From IMG/VR virus record IMGVR_UViG_3300031250_000005, positions 1 through 33,902 of that record: a stretch of DNA of 33,902 nt; one strand, written 5' to 3'. The notes beneath the pieces were generated by a model. The model searched no databases and was not told the DNA's origin. It saw only the letters and a program-made list of their open reading frames with translations. Below, in pieces: positions 5,593 through 11,202 of this stretch. Positions within the stretch are counted from its first letter, which is position 1, and each line of letters begins with the position of its first letter. Both the position numbers and the translations under genes were made by a program. The DNA is from a virus.

Positions 5593-6075
5593 CTAAAAAG
5601 GTATGTCGTCCGCATTGATGTCGTCGGTCGGGTATTCAAAACCAGGATTGCCGTCGTCTGGGTCGCGCATAGGGGCTGCTGAGACATTCTTCTCGACCTG
5701 CTTCTGTACCGGCGTCGCGAACGCTGAAACTCCAGTGTCTGCAGTCTTTGCCTTTGCACCGAACTGGACGCTGTCGGCTATGACCTCGGTGCGGTAGTGC
5801 GTGATCCCGTCCTTCTCCCACTTGCGCGTCTGGAGGCGTCCCTCTACCAGCACCTGGCTCCCCTTCACCATATACATCGCAACGTTCTCGGCGGTCTTTC
5901 CGAAAGCAGTGATGTTGTGGAACTCGACCTGCTCCATCTTCTTTCCTGATGACTTGTCCGTCCACACCCTGTTGGTCGCCACGTTGAACGAGCACACGTT
6001 GCTTCCGCCCGGAAGAACCTTAAGCTCCGGCTGCTTCGTTATGTTGCCCAGTATCTGCGCCTTGTTTATGTACAT
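5593..6075 (-). CDS. ssb: Single-stranded DNA-binding protein
   Basis: This 160-residue bacterial-type SSB has an N-terminal OB fold beginning MYINKAQILGNITKQPEL. It includes FNVATNRVWTDKSSGKK, VEFHNITAFGKTAENV and VLVEGRLQTRKWEKDG, and runs to about residue 105. A disordered linker follows, and the acidic tip ends in DDIPF, the standard partner-docking tail. It protects single-stranded DNA in replication and recombination and binds partner proteins through the tail. It is flanked by the exonuclease/RecT genes and the NinB-like gene, forming a recombination module. The start ATG at 6075 is preceded by an AT-rich stretch without a Shine-Dalgarno site. Confidence 0.95.
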   Translation of the reverse strand: MYINKAQILGNITKQPELKVLPGGSNVCSFNVATNRVWTDKSSGKKMEQVEFHNITAFGKTAENVAMYMVKGSQVLVEGRLQTRKWEKDGITHYRTEVIADSVQFGAKAKTADTGVSAFATPVQKQVEKNVSAAPMRDPDDGNPGFEYPTDDINADDIPF

Positions 6076-6092
6076 ATTATTTTTATGTGCTA

Positions 6093-6893
6093 TTACTTAT
6101 AAAGCTTCTCAGTACCACTGAAGTCGAGTTCCCGGATCCTCTTTACCTGAAGCCCAACCTCGACGATGGCAGACTCCTCTATCGCCCTCGCACGCTCGAT
6201 CTCCGCCAGTATCTCGCTGCGCTGCACTACCGCGACCACCATAGTAGCCTCGCCTATCTCCTCGCTGTAGAATGCGAAGTACAGGGTATCCATGTCGTCG
6301 TTCGTCACGAAGTACTGCAGTGACTGGGGCTGATAGTCCGTCGGGATTATCTCCCACTGGGACGACAGCTTCCCCTCGATGTAGTCCAGCTTGTCAATGA
6401 TCGCCTGCACGTGCCGCTTGCCGCTGAGGCACTTGATCTCAAGCCCGCCCTTGAACGCTCCGACCTTGTTGTCGAGCGACATCGCATTCTTGTCGTAGAT
6501 CATGCCGTCCGGGCTGCTCGCTATGAGCGGGTTGTCAGCGCGCGCGACCATGCCCATCTTAGTCACCTCAATGCCGGTCTTCTCCGTGAAGTGAGCGAGC
6601 GCCTCAGGCTCCAGCCGGTTTCCGCGCTGCATGTCAGTCTCGTCCATCGACCATACCGACAGCTGCTCCGCTGTGAGGAGGTTTATCCACTCGCTGCGGG
6701 TCTTGCCCATGAGCCCCTTCGTCTTCGTTCCCGTGATCTTCCCGCTTCGCGCCTGTTCCCACTCCGGCGTGCGCTGCTCGATATTGTACAGTATCATAGG
6801 CGAGTACGGTCTCTTCGGAAGCTCTGCTGGCTTTTCAACTATGCCGAACTTCTCTGCTATAACGTCCTTCGTCGTCTTTTTCTTTGCTGGCAT
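6093..6893 (-). CDS. YqaJ/lambda-exonuclease-type recombination nuclease
   Basis: This 266-residue protein has the YqaJ viral recombinase core. RTPEWEQARSGKITGT (41-56) is the start motif, RGNRLEPEA carries Glu95, SSPDGMI (127-132) carries Asp129, and the GLEIKCL segment (150-156) supplies the E152-x-K154 pair of the PD-(D/E)xK active site. Lambda Exo-type enzymes degrade the 5' strand of double-stranded DNA to expose 3' single strands for the annealing protein. The RecT-like gene lies directly upstream with a one-base gap and SSB directly downstream, so the set acts together. The ATG at 6893 is chosen because an upstream start would overlap RecT and add a basic leader unlike the family. Confidence 0.93.
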   Translation of the reverse strand: MPAKKKTTKDVIAEKFGIVEKPAELPKRPYSPMILYNIEQRTPEWEQARSGKITGTKTKGLMGKTRSEWINLLTAEQLSVWSMDETDMQRGNRLEPEALAHFTEKTGIEVTKMGMVARADNPLIASSPDGMIYDKNAMSLDNKVGAFKGGLEIKCLSGKRHVQAIIDKLDYIEGKLSSQWEIIPTDYQPQSLQYFVTNDDMDTLYFAFYSEEIGEATMVVAVVQRSEILAEIERARAIEESAIVEVGLQVKRIRELDFSGTEKLYK

Positions 6894-6894
6894 A

Positions 6895-7623
6895 CTACTT
6901 GGCCTTGTTATTTTTCTCAATCTCGACCTTTCTGTTGTCAAGGAAGTCCTTTGCCCCTTCTGCGCGGCGCTCGTCAGGAGTTAGACCTGACCACACTTCC
7001 TTGAGCTCGTCCATAGTCTTTGCAAATCGGAGCTTCATCTCGGTCGCCTTGATGTCCGTCTCGGGCATGCCGCCATCAGGCTTCTTGTCGAACTCCTCAG
7101 CCGTGTATAGCTTCTCCAGCTCCTCAGGGCAGGCTTTGCGGAGGGCATGCATTTCTGCTACCTTGGCGATCATCATGCGCTTCTTGCTCAGCCACTGGTT
7201 CTTTCCGGTAGAGAACTCCGAAAGGTATACCTTGGCCATGTACTCACCGATATCCTGCCCAACGCGGCGCTTGACTGTGATGGTGCACGACATGTCCTCC
7301 TTACCGTCGACCTGTTCGACCTCGTATATCGGTGCTCCCACTCCTATTACCCCCGACCGCATGCCTATCTTGCGGGCCAGATCAATCGAGGTTATAAGGC
7401 TGTAGCCTGTCCCGTACTGGAGTGCGTACACGTTCTTGTTCAGAAAGTCCTGGAACTTGAAGCCCCTGAGCATTCCCTCGAACATCGCAGCGCGCATGTT
7501 CGCCTCATTAAATCCCTTGAATACCGTCGCAAGGAGCTTATTGACTGCGTCTCCAGTCGCAAGCTGCCTTGACATCTCGCCCTCGATCTGAACCACCAGC
7601 CCTTCCTTTTCCTCTGTTGCCAT
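6895..7623 (-). CDS. recT: RecT/Bet-family single-strand annealing protein
   Basis: This 242-residue protein has the RecT-family core. NVYALQYGTGYSLITSIDLARKIGMRSG (about residues 64-91) corresponds to the conserved region with the SxxDxxxKA-like helix. A beta region (EVEQVDGKEDMSCTITVKR) follows, then WLSKKRMMIAKVAEMHALRKACPEEL (about 143-168), the family's conserved basic helix pair. The C-terminus is charged and variable. RecT anneals complementary single strands at ends resected by its partner exonuclease, which is encoded immediately downstream. It is likely used for recombination-dependent replication or repair. The start is preceded by AAACATATAT with no Shine-Dalgarno motif. Confidence 0.93.
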   Translation of the reverse strand: MATEEKEGLVVQIEGEMSRQLATGDAVNKLLATVFKGFNEANMRAAMFEGMLRGFKFQDFLNKNVYALQYGTGYSLITSIDLARKIGMRSGVIGVGAPIYEVEQVDGKEDMSCTITVKRRVGQDIGEYMAKVYLSEFSTGKNQWLSKKRMMIAKVAEMHALRKACPEELEKLYTAEEFDKKPDGGMPETDIKATEMKLRFAKTMDELKEVWSGLTPDERRAEGAKDFLDNRKVEIEKNNKAK

Positions 7624-7633
7624 ATATATATGT

Positions 7634-7897
7634 TTATGTGTTATTACTAAATCTCGAAGCCTGCCATGCCGGCCTCTTCGTCTTGTTCGGCCCTTTCTGC
7701 TTTCCCGCGTCGCTTCGCGGCTTCTTCGGAAGCCCTAGCCCGGAGTTCTTAATAGGGCAGCCACACCAGTTTCCGTGAGCCTCATAGTGTGCCCTCGAGT
7801 TAGGGAAGCCCCTGCCGCATATGAAGCACCTGTCCTTGATCCAGTCTGTGTCATATGTGACTGTCTCCTTTCCAAACTTGATCTTAACTGTCGCCAT
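7634..7897 (-). CDS. Small zinc-finger protein
   Basis: This 87-residue protein starts MATVKIKFGKETVTYDTDW. Residues about 24-47 contain CFICGRGFPNSRAHYEAHG and CGC, a CxxC ... HxxxH ... CxC arrangement that should bind zinc. The C-terminus is basic and disordered (GLPKKPRSDAGKQKGPNKTK). It overlaps the pterin dehydratase-like gene by 14 bases and precedes RecT by 10 bases. Nucleic-acid binding is likely from the composition; a role in recombination is possible from position. I know no named family. A longer reading from an upstream start would overlap the previous gene more and is not preferred. Confidence 0.75.
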   Translation of the reverse strand: MATVKIKFGKETVTYDTDWIKDRCFICGRGFPNSRAHYEAHGNWCGCPIKNSGLGLPKKPRSDAGKQKGPNKTKRPAWQASRFSNNT

Positions 7898-8243
7898 ATA
7901 TTTCGTCTGCCTTATCTGCAAATATGACATCGTTGATCGTTACACCGCCGGCCTCAAAAGTCCATAGTGTGACTCGTACCCTAAGATAACCGACGTCTAG
8001 CTCAGGGTGATGTCCTTCTGAGACAGCTAGCTTCATTACTTTATTTACGAATGAAGACTCGCTCTCATATGTCTTGAACTCAAAATTTCTGTAGATCTTA
8101 TTAAGCTTCCTAGTACTTAGGTCGCAGGCTGCGATCCACCTAAATGGATTTTGTAGCAGTTTTCCTATCCTCTCTTCTGTCATTGCCTCAAAGACTTTGT
8201 CGCAAGAGAAGCACTTCTTCTCACCGTTGTCTGTTATGTTCAT
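7884..8243 (-). CDS. Pterin-4a-carbinolamine dehydratase-like protein
   Basis: The C-terminal 75 residues of this 119-residue protein match the pterin-4a-carbinolamine dehydratase (PCD/DCoH) fold. NFEFKTYESESSFVNKVMKL is followed by EGHHPELDVGY (H78-H79), the strand LRVRVTLWTFEAGGVT (87-102) and a C-terminal helix. PCDs dehydrate 4a-hydroxy-tetrahydropterins and also have folate/molybdopterin-related roles. Two of the three catalytic His are present; the third (in the TH pair of the T-H-x-x-G-G motif) is Phe96, so classical activity is doubtful. A CFSC pair (11-14) and about 40 extra N-terminal residues precede the domain. The gene is markedly AT-richer than its neighbours (32-47% G+C in lines counted), suggesting acquisition. 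It sits beside a possible QueD-like T-fold gene. Confidence 0.8.
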   Translation of the reverse strand: MNITDNGEKKCFSCDKVFEAMTEERIGKLLQNPFRWIAACDLSTRKLNKIYRNFEFKTYESESSFVNKVMKLAVSEGHHPELDVGYLRVRVTLWTFEAGGVTINDVIFADKADEIYGDS

Positions 8244-8246
8244 AAT

Positions 8247-8627
8247 CTACTTCTCAAGCGGCCATGTGGCCTCAATGAATGACTCCATGGCCCCGTGGAT
8301 ACGGACAAGTATCCTCTTTGGGTCATTGCCGTACGTGCTAACGAACATGTCTCTGAAATGCTCTACTGCGTCGAGCGCTACGGTCTCGCAGCTCTTCACG
8401 GTGTTGCGCTCCTCAATGAAGCGCGTCTGAAAGTAGTCGCGGATCACCATATTGTCGAGCAGGAACATCTCAGGCTGCTTCACGTTCTCCCCGGTGCCCT
8501 GTATCGAGACAAAATACTTATAGCTTGTCTGGTTGTTGAAACCGCACTGTGTGTCGCAGCACTGCTCAGCAAGTATACTGAACGTGCCCTCGCGATTGAT
8601 TGATAGCCCGATGTTCGTCTTCGTCAT
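8247..8627 (-). CDS. Hypothetical protein, possible 6-pyruvoyl-tetrahydropterin synthase/QueD-like T-fold
   Basis: I see in this 126-residue protein a weak but ordered resemblance to the QueD/6-PTPS family. A CG...SYKYFVSIQGTGE segment (28-47) resembles the CG-x-x-H-G-H-S-F...V-T-G-E region. PEMFLLDNMVIRDYF (52-66) matches the 'W-x-x-D-F-x-x-L-K' strand-helix, SCETVALDAVEHF (79-91) the 'P-T-A-E-N' helix, and VRIHGAMESFIEAT (108-121) the 'V-x-V-x-E-T' strand. The zinc-binding His residues are absent, so even if the fold is right the canonical chemistry is not expected. The adjacent gene is pterin dehydratase-like, which makes a pterin link attractive but unproven. Otherwise it is an unrecognised phage protein. 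The ATG at 8627 lies 2 bases after the preceding stop. Confidence 0.6.
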   Translation of the reverse strand: MTKTNIGLSINREGTFSILAEQCCDTQCGFNNQTSYKYFVSIQGTGENVKQPEMFLLDNMVIRDYFQTRFIEERNTVKSCETVALDAVEHFRDMFVSTYGNDPKRILVRIHGAMESFIEATWPLEK

Positions 8628-8628
8628 G

Positions 8629-8757
8629 TTAGTGGATTGCCATGATGGCGCTATGAATAAGTACTATACACATTATTGTCACTGCGCCCCAGAAGAACCC
8701 TTTAGCGAACGAATACACTCTAAGCGTCTTTACGTCCTCATCTGTTAGTTGTGCCAT
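8629..8757 (-). CDS. 42-residue single-pass membrane micro-protein
   Basis: A minus-strand frame begins with ATG at 8757 and ends with TAA at 8629. It encodes MAQLTDEDVKTLRVYSFAKG followed by a hydrophobic helix (about residues 21-41, FFWGAVTIMCIVLIHSAIMA). The soluble N-terminus is charged and one transmembrane segment follows. The frame exactly fills the gap between its neighbours, with 1-2 base spacing on each side, which supports it being real. A role in membrane remodelling or superinfection exclusion is possible but not shown. Confidence 0.65.
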   Translation of the reverse strand: MAQLTDEDVKTLRVYSFAKGFFWGAVTIMCIVLIHSAIMAIH

Positions 8758-8759
8758 TT

Positions 8760-8984
8760 TTATGCAAATGAATGATAATTTCTCTTATCTTGGAGCAGCT
8801 GCTTTCTTCGCTGCTTGATCGCTTCCCTCATGTAGGGTATTGCCTCCTTGAATGACATATACTTGAAACCGTTTATCGATATCTTCTGTACCCTCGGATA
8901 TACCGTCGCCGCATAGTTGAGCTCGCACATCTCTGCGGCTAGCTCGCGCACTATTCCAAGGTTGAACTGTTCAGCTGTTGTCAT
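8760..8984 (-). CDS. Small hypothetical protein
   Basis: This 74-residue protein starts MTTAEQFNLGIVRELAAEMC. It is predicted helical at both ends, with a short beta segment (VQKISINGFKYMSF) in the middle and a basic C-terminal helix (YMREAIKQRRKQLLQDKRN). I do not recognise a family. It belongs to the promoter-proximal cluster of small early genes of the leftward operon, where phages often carry host-takeover proteins. The start ATG has the CATATG-type context seen across the window. Confidence 0.65.
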   Translation of the reverse strand: MTTAEQFNLGIVRELAAEMCELNYAATVYPRVQKISINGFKYMSFKEAIPYMREAIKQRRKQLLQDKRNYHSFA

Positions 8985-8987
8985 ATG

Positions 8988-9092
8988 TTATTCCTCTGAG
9001 CAAGCGTAGCTATAATCCTCGACCTCTACTATTTGAAGCGTCTCGTAGTCAAGCTCGAAGTGAGTTTGATACTGTTCTGGTGTGTTGTACAT
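8988..9092 (-). CDS. 34-residue acidic micro-protein
   Basis: A minus-strand frame from ATG at 9092 to TAA at 8988 encodes MYNTPEQYQTHFELDYETLQ, then an acidic end (IVEVEDYSYACSEE). It is rich in Tyr and Glu. It is placed directly between two other small frames with spacing of 3-7 bases and has an AT-rich leader (ATAACAATTAT). The compact fit supports it, but the length is too short for certainty. Function unknown. Confidence 0.5.
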   Translation of the reverse strand: MYNTPEQYQTHFELDYETLQIVEVEDYSYACSEE

Positions 9093-9099
9093 ATAATTG

Positions 9100-9192
9100 T
9101 TATCTTGACTTAAGCGACTTCTGATAATTTTTTGCCTTACGCTTTGACTTTGCTGCTGTTTCACTTACAGATGGCCACTTGCTTTTTTTCAT
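9100..9192 (-). CDS. 30-residue Lys-rich micro-protein, first gene of the leftward operon
   Basis: A minus-strand frame from ATG at 9192 to TAA at 9100 encodes MKKSKWPSVSETAAKSKRKA and then KNYQKSLKSR. It is strongly basic, with about one third Lys/Arg. It is the first coding frame after the candidate leftward promoter (about 36 bases of leader). Micro-proteins at this position may be the earliest and most highly expressed products. Function unknown; translation not proven. Confidence 0.5.
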   Translation of the reverse strand: MKKSKWPSVSETAAKSKRKAKNYQKSLKSR

Positions 9193-9235
9193 ATAGTATG
9201 ACTTGAAAGTTATTTGTTGATCGCTCGACTAACTA

Positions 9236-9264
9236 ATAATACGCCCGCCGCAGGCTATTGTACA
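9236..9264 (-). promoter_or_regulatory. Candidate leftward early promoter
   Basis: Read on the minus strand, TGTACA (complement of 9259-9264; 4 of 6 matches to TTGACA) and TATTAT (complement of 9236-9241) are separated by exactly 17 bases. Transcription would start near 9229, about 36 bases before the first leftward ATG at 9192. The -35 box coincides with one half of the TGTACA dyad, so the promoter could be controlled by a repressor binding there. Confidence 0.45.
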
Positions 9265-9273
9265 TAGTGTACA
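9259..9273. promoter_or_regulatory. Candidate operator: TGTACA-TAG-TGTACA dyad
   Basis: Two palindromic TGTACA half-sites (9259-9264 and 9268-9273) are separated by TAG. Read with flanks they also form a 9-base tandem direct repeat (GTACATAGT / GTACATAGC, 9260-9277). The element overlaps the -35 box of the leftward promoter candidate, the usual position for a repressor site. The binding protein is unknown. Confidence 0.45.
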
Positions 9274-9371
9274 TAGCATATAAACGAAACATCACACACC
9301 CATAGCTTTGTAAAGTTTGCTTCTGTAAAAACCTTTGTTTGCAAGCATATAATCATATATGTGTCATAATA

Positions 9372-9400
9372 TGCACAAAATTGAGTATATCCCATATAAC
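9372..9400 (+). promoter_or_regulatory. Weak candidate rightward promoter
   Basis: TGCACA (9372-9377) and TATAAC (9395-9400) are 17 bases apart and resemble -35 and -10 boxes. An isolated perfect TATAAT at 9348-9353 is an alternative -10 box without a good partner. Either would give a long leader (roughly 140-190 bases) containing the 9490-9534 hairpin before the initiator gene at 9547. Confidence 0.3.
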
Positions 9401-9489
9401 TTTACCAACAAGTTACTAACACATTTTGATTTCTGCTAAGTGCGCAAGCGGGCATATGATATGACAGTCGAAAGATTACCAGCTTGATG

Positions 9490-9534
9490 TCCTATGACCA
9501 GAGCTTTCTCATCAGGTGGGCTCTGGTCATAGGA
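9490..9534 (+). promoter_or_regulatory. Perfect 15-bp hairpin in the leader of the replication initiator gene
   Basis: Bases 9490-9504 (TCCTATGACCAGAGC) are perfectly complementary to 9520-9534 (GCTCTGGTCATAGGA) around a 15-base loop. The stem ends 12 bases before the ATG at 9547. No T-tract follows on either strand, so it is not a normal terminator. It may control translation or stability of the initiator mRNA or be a protein-binding site at the origin. Confidence 0.75.
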
Positions 9535-9546
9535 AGAAGTAAAAAT

Positions 9547-10296
9547 ATGGCGAGTAAGAGGATGTTTGCACACAGCGTCATGGACACGGACGCATTCTCA
9601 GGGATGTCGCACGAGGCCCAGCTGCTGTATGTTCGCTTGAACCTCGAGGCAGACGACGACGGTTTCGTGAGCTCTCCCCGCAGAGTCATGAAGATATATG
9701 ACCTAGCGGAGGAGGCATACGACGAGCTGTTACGGTTGCGTTACGTGCTCGTATTTGAGAGCGGGATATGCGTAATAAAGCACTGGGGCATGATGAACAG
9801 CTTTATCAGGTCGGACTCATACAAAGAGACGAGCTACATTGAGGAAAAAGCCTTGCTGGACAAGAAGAAAGACGGCGCGTATACGTTGAAGTCACGAGAC
9901 CGTGACGAAAATGTGGCACAGTATAGTATAGATAAGGTAAGTATAGATAAGAATAATACAAAGGAGGACAAGCCTCCTGATCCGCCAGAGGGAGCCAAGA
10001 CCTTCTACACGGGAGACGGTCTCAGGCTTGCCTCACTCCTGAGTGAGCTGATCCAGGCCAACAGCCCTTCGTGGAAGGGGAAACCGAAGGACGTCGAGAA
10101 GTGGGCGGCCGACATAGACAAGATCGTCAGGATCGACGGCCGCACGTGGGAGCAGGTCGAGTATATGATCCGCTGGGTCCAGGCAGACGGCTTCTGGCAG
10201 AGGAACATACTCTCAGGGAAGAAGCTCCGCGAGAAGTTCAACGACCTCATACCGAAGCTCAAGCCGCAGCAGTCCAAGGGACGGGGTTTCGCGTGA
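9547..10296 (+). CDS. Replisome organizer / DnaD-like phage replication initiator
   Basis: The N-terminal half of this 249-residue protein (MASKRMFAHSVMDTDAF, then LYVRLNLEADDDGFVSSPRR and LVFESGICVIKHWGMMN) is the winged-helix domain typical of phage replisome organizer proteins. A charged linker follows (about 105-155). The C-terminal part (about 160-235, with WEQVEYMIRWVQADGFWQRN) resembles the DnaD/DnaB2-type domain that contacts single-stranded DNA or the helicase loader. These proteins bind the phage origin and recruit the host or phage helicase. The linker-coding DNA carries iteron-like repeats and a small hairpin, as in initiator genes that contain their own origin. An in-frame ATG at 9484 exists, but it lies upstream of the leader hairpin and would translate through it; the family start MASKRMF supports 9547. 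Confidence 0.85.
   Translation: MASKRMFAHSVMDTDAFSGMSHEAQLLYVRLNLEADDDGFVSSPRRVMKIYDLAEEAYDELLRLRYVLVFESGICVIKHWGMMNSFIRSDSYKETSYIEEKALLDKKKDGAYTLKSRDRDENVAQYSIDKVSIDKNNTKEDKPPDPPEGAKTFYTGDGLRLASLLSELIQANSPSWKGKPKDVEKWAADIDKIVRIDGRTWEQVEYMIRWVQADGFWQRNILSGKKLREKFNDLIPKLKPQQSKGRGFA
9925..9978 (+). repeat. Iteron-like direct repeat and hairpin inside the initiator gene (candidate origin)
   Basis: The 12-base sequence AGTATAGATAAG occurs at 9925-9936 and again at 9940-9951, three bases apart, in a locally AT-rich stretch. Eleven bases later AGGAGG (9962-9967) and CCTCCT (9973-9978) form a 6-bp hairpin with a 5-base loop. The region encodes the linker between the two protein domains. Origins inside initiator genes with the same placement are known (for example lambda O). 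Only two copies are seen, so this is a suggestion. Confidence 0.4.
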
Positions 10297-10484
10297 GCGA
10301 CGTCGTGAGGAAGGGGCCGTACTGGAAGGAGAACAGGTGGAGCCAGGTGTACCATTACAAATGCAGCTCATGCGGAAAACATCGCGAGACCCGAGACAAG
10401 GAAAAGGCAAACAGCGGTGACGACGTATGCAGCTCGTGCAAGAAGGCTCGGTTAGTGCCGGAGGGACAGTCGTCGCTGTTCTGA
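10293..10484 (+). CDS. Small zinc-ribbon protein
   Basis: This 63-residue protein starts with GTG in a 4-base GTGA overlap with the stop of the initiator gene. The sequence YHYKCSSCGKHRETRDKEK ... DDVCSSCKK carries two CxxC pairs about 22 residues apart, a zinc ribbon. Similar ribbons occur next to phage replication genes and often bind nucleic acid. The GTG is the only start that fits the coupling and excludes an out-of-family leader read from the overlapping frame of the previous gene. Specific role unknown. Confidence 0.7.
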   Translation: MSDVVRKGPYWKENRWSQVYHYKCSSCGKHRETRDKEKANSGDDVCSSCKKARLVPEGQSSLF

Positions 10485-10510
10485 GGAATTATCAGTAGGG
10501 GAATGATGAC

Positions 10511-10714
10511 ATGGACGCAAAGGACAAGGAGAACAGGCCTATCTGCAGGATAGTCCAGTGCGGGAAGTTCACGCAGCGCTGCGGGCTTACGAGGTCGGGT
10601 AAGCCGAGGTACCGGTCGGTTTGCAGGTACCACCGCAAGCTGCTAAGGGTGAACAACGGGTCAGAGTATGACATCACAGATGATGTTCCGGGTGAAGACG
10701 GGGTTCGGGACTAA
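10511..10714 (+). CDS. Small Cys/His-rich basic protein
   Basis: This 67-residue protein has MDAKDKENRPICRIVQCGKF, then QRCGLTRSGKPRYRSVCRYH. The spacing C...C...C...C-x3-H suggests a treble-clef-like or other zinc-binding domain rich in Arg/Lys. The C-terminus is acidic. It is the second of three small Cys-rich genes in a row. AGGGG lies about 9 bases before the ATG, one of the few Shine-Dalgarno-like strings in the window. It could be a remnant or relative of an HNH-type nuclease domain, but no HNH signature is complete. Function unknown. Confidence 0.65.
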   Translation: MDAKDKENRPICRIVQCGKFTQRCGLTRSGKPRYRSVCRYHRKLLRVNNGSEYDITDDVPGEDGVRD

Positions 10715-11006
10715 CGACTTTCTGAGAATAGGCAAGGAAGATCTGGAAAAGGCAATACGAGCACAAGGGTCTGGAAAAGTGTTCATATGCAACGAAGGAA
10801 CAGTAAGCGGCAATCACATACTCTCGATAACCCCTGACTGGAACCATTTTCTCGGACTTAATACTGACGCAAGACTTGAGGCACTTGATTTTAAGAAGAT
10901 TGAGGATGTTCGCGCTCAGTACTCGCTAGCAATACAGGAGGAAGCAATAAAGGTTTTTGGCAAGTATAATGCTCCAGATGGATATTTGGGAAGTGGACAT
11001 GCCTAA
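10668..11006 (+). CDS. Hypothetical protein
   Basis: This is a 112-residue protein when read from the ATG at 10668. Later in-frame ATGs at 10680 and 10683 are equally possible and would reduce the 47-base overlap with the previous gene. It has mixed alpha/beta character (DFLRIGKEDLEKAIRAQG, KVFICNEGTVSGNHIL) and a C-terminal helix (QYSLAIQEEAIKVFGKY). The coding sequence is AT-richer than its neighbours. I do not recognise a family. It belongs to the rightward early/middle unit. Confidence 0.65.
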   Translation: MTSQMMFRVKTGFGTNDFLRIGKEDLEKAIRAQGSGKVFICNEGTVSGNHILSITPDWNHFLGLNTDARLEALDFKKIEDVRAQYSLAIQEEAIKVFGKYNAPDGYLGSGHA

Positions 11007-11202
11007 CCAACAGCAGCTCGACGAGCTAAGGATCACGAACGACGAAGAGGCTGAGGAGGCCATAAGGTCGATACGCGCTGCGCAGAAGGTACTCAGGGAG
11101 ACATGCAAGAACAGGGACTGCATGAACCAGCGCAGGACCGGAAGCTCCTGGTGTCAGGAGTGCGCGGCGAATTATAAGCTAATAAAACTTACAAATGGCT
11201 GA
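10999..11202 (+). CDS. Small protein with C-terminal Cys cluster
   Basis: This 67-residue protein starts MPNQQQLDELRITNDEEAEE at the ATG overlapping the previous stop (ATGCCTAA, 8-base overlap, the same arrangement seen at several other junctions here). The N-terminal half is acidic and helical. The C-terminal half has CKNRDCMNQRRTGSSWCQEC, four Cys plausibly binding zinc. Longer forms from ATGs upstream (10957, 10978) would overlap the preceding gene and look less likely. Function unknown. Confidence 0.65.
   Translation: MPNQQQLDELRITNDEEAEEAIRSIRAAQKVLRETCKNRDCMNQRRTGSSWCQECAANYKLIKLTNG

Larger units (their letters stand above)
9193..9546. other. AT-rich divergent control region between the two early transcription units
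   Basis: These 354 bases hold no convincing gene and are much richer in A+T than the surroundings. They contain candidate promoters in both directions, a TGTACA-TAG-TGTACA dyad, two copies of GCATATAA (about 9276-9283 and 9346-9353), many short ATAT/CATA runs and a long leader hairpin at 9490-9534. The position between divergent early operons, directly before the replication initiator gene, also makes it a candidate replication-origin area. Confidence 0.6.

Noticed and set aside
9484-9546. Longer initiator reading from the ATG at 9484
   Set aside because: The added residues are encoded by the perfect hairpin, and the family start MASKRMF fits the ATG at 9547.
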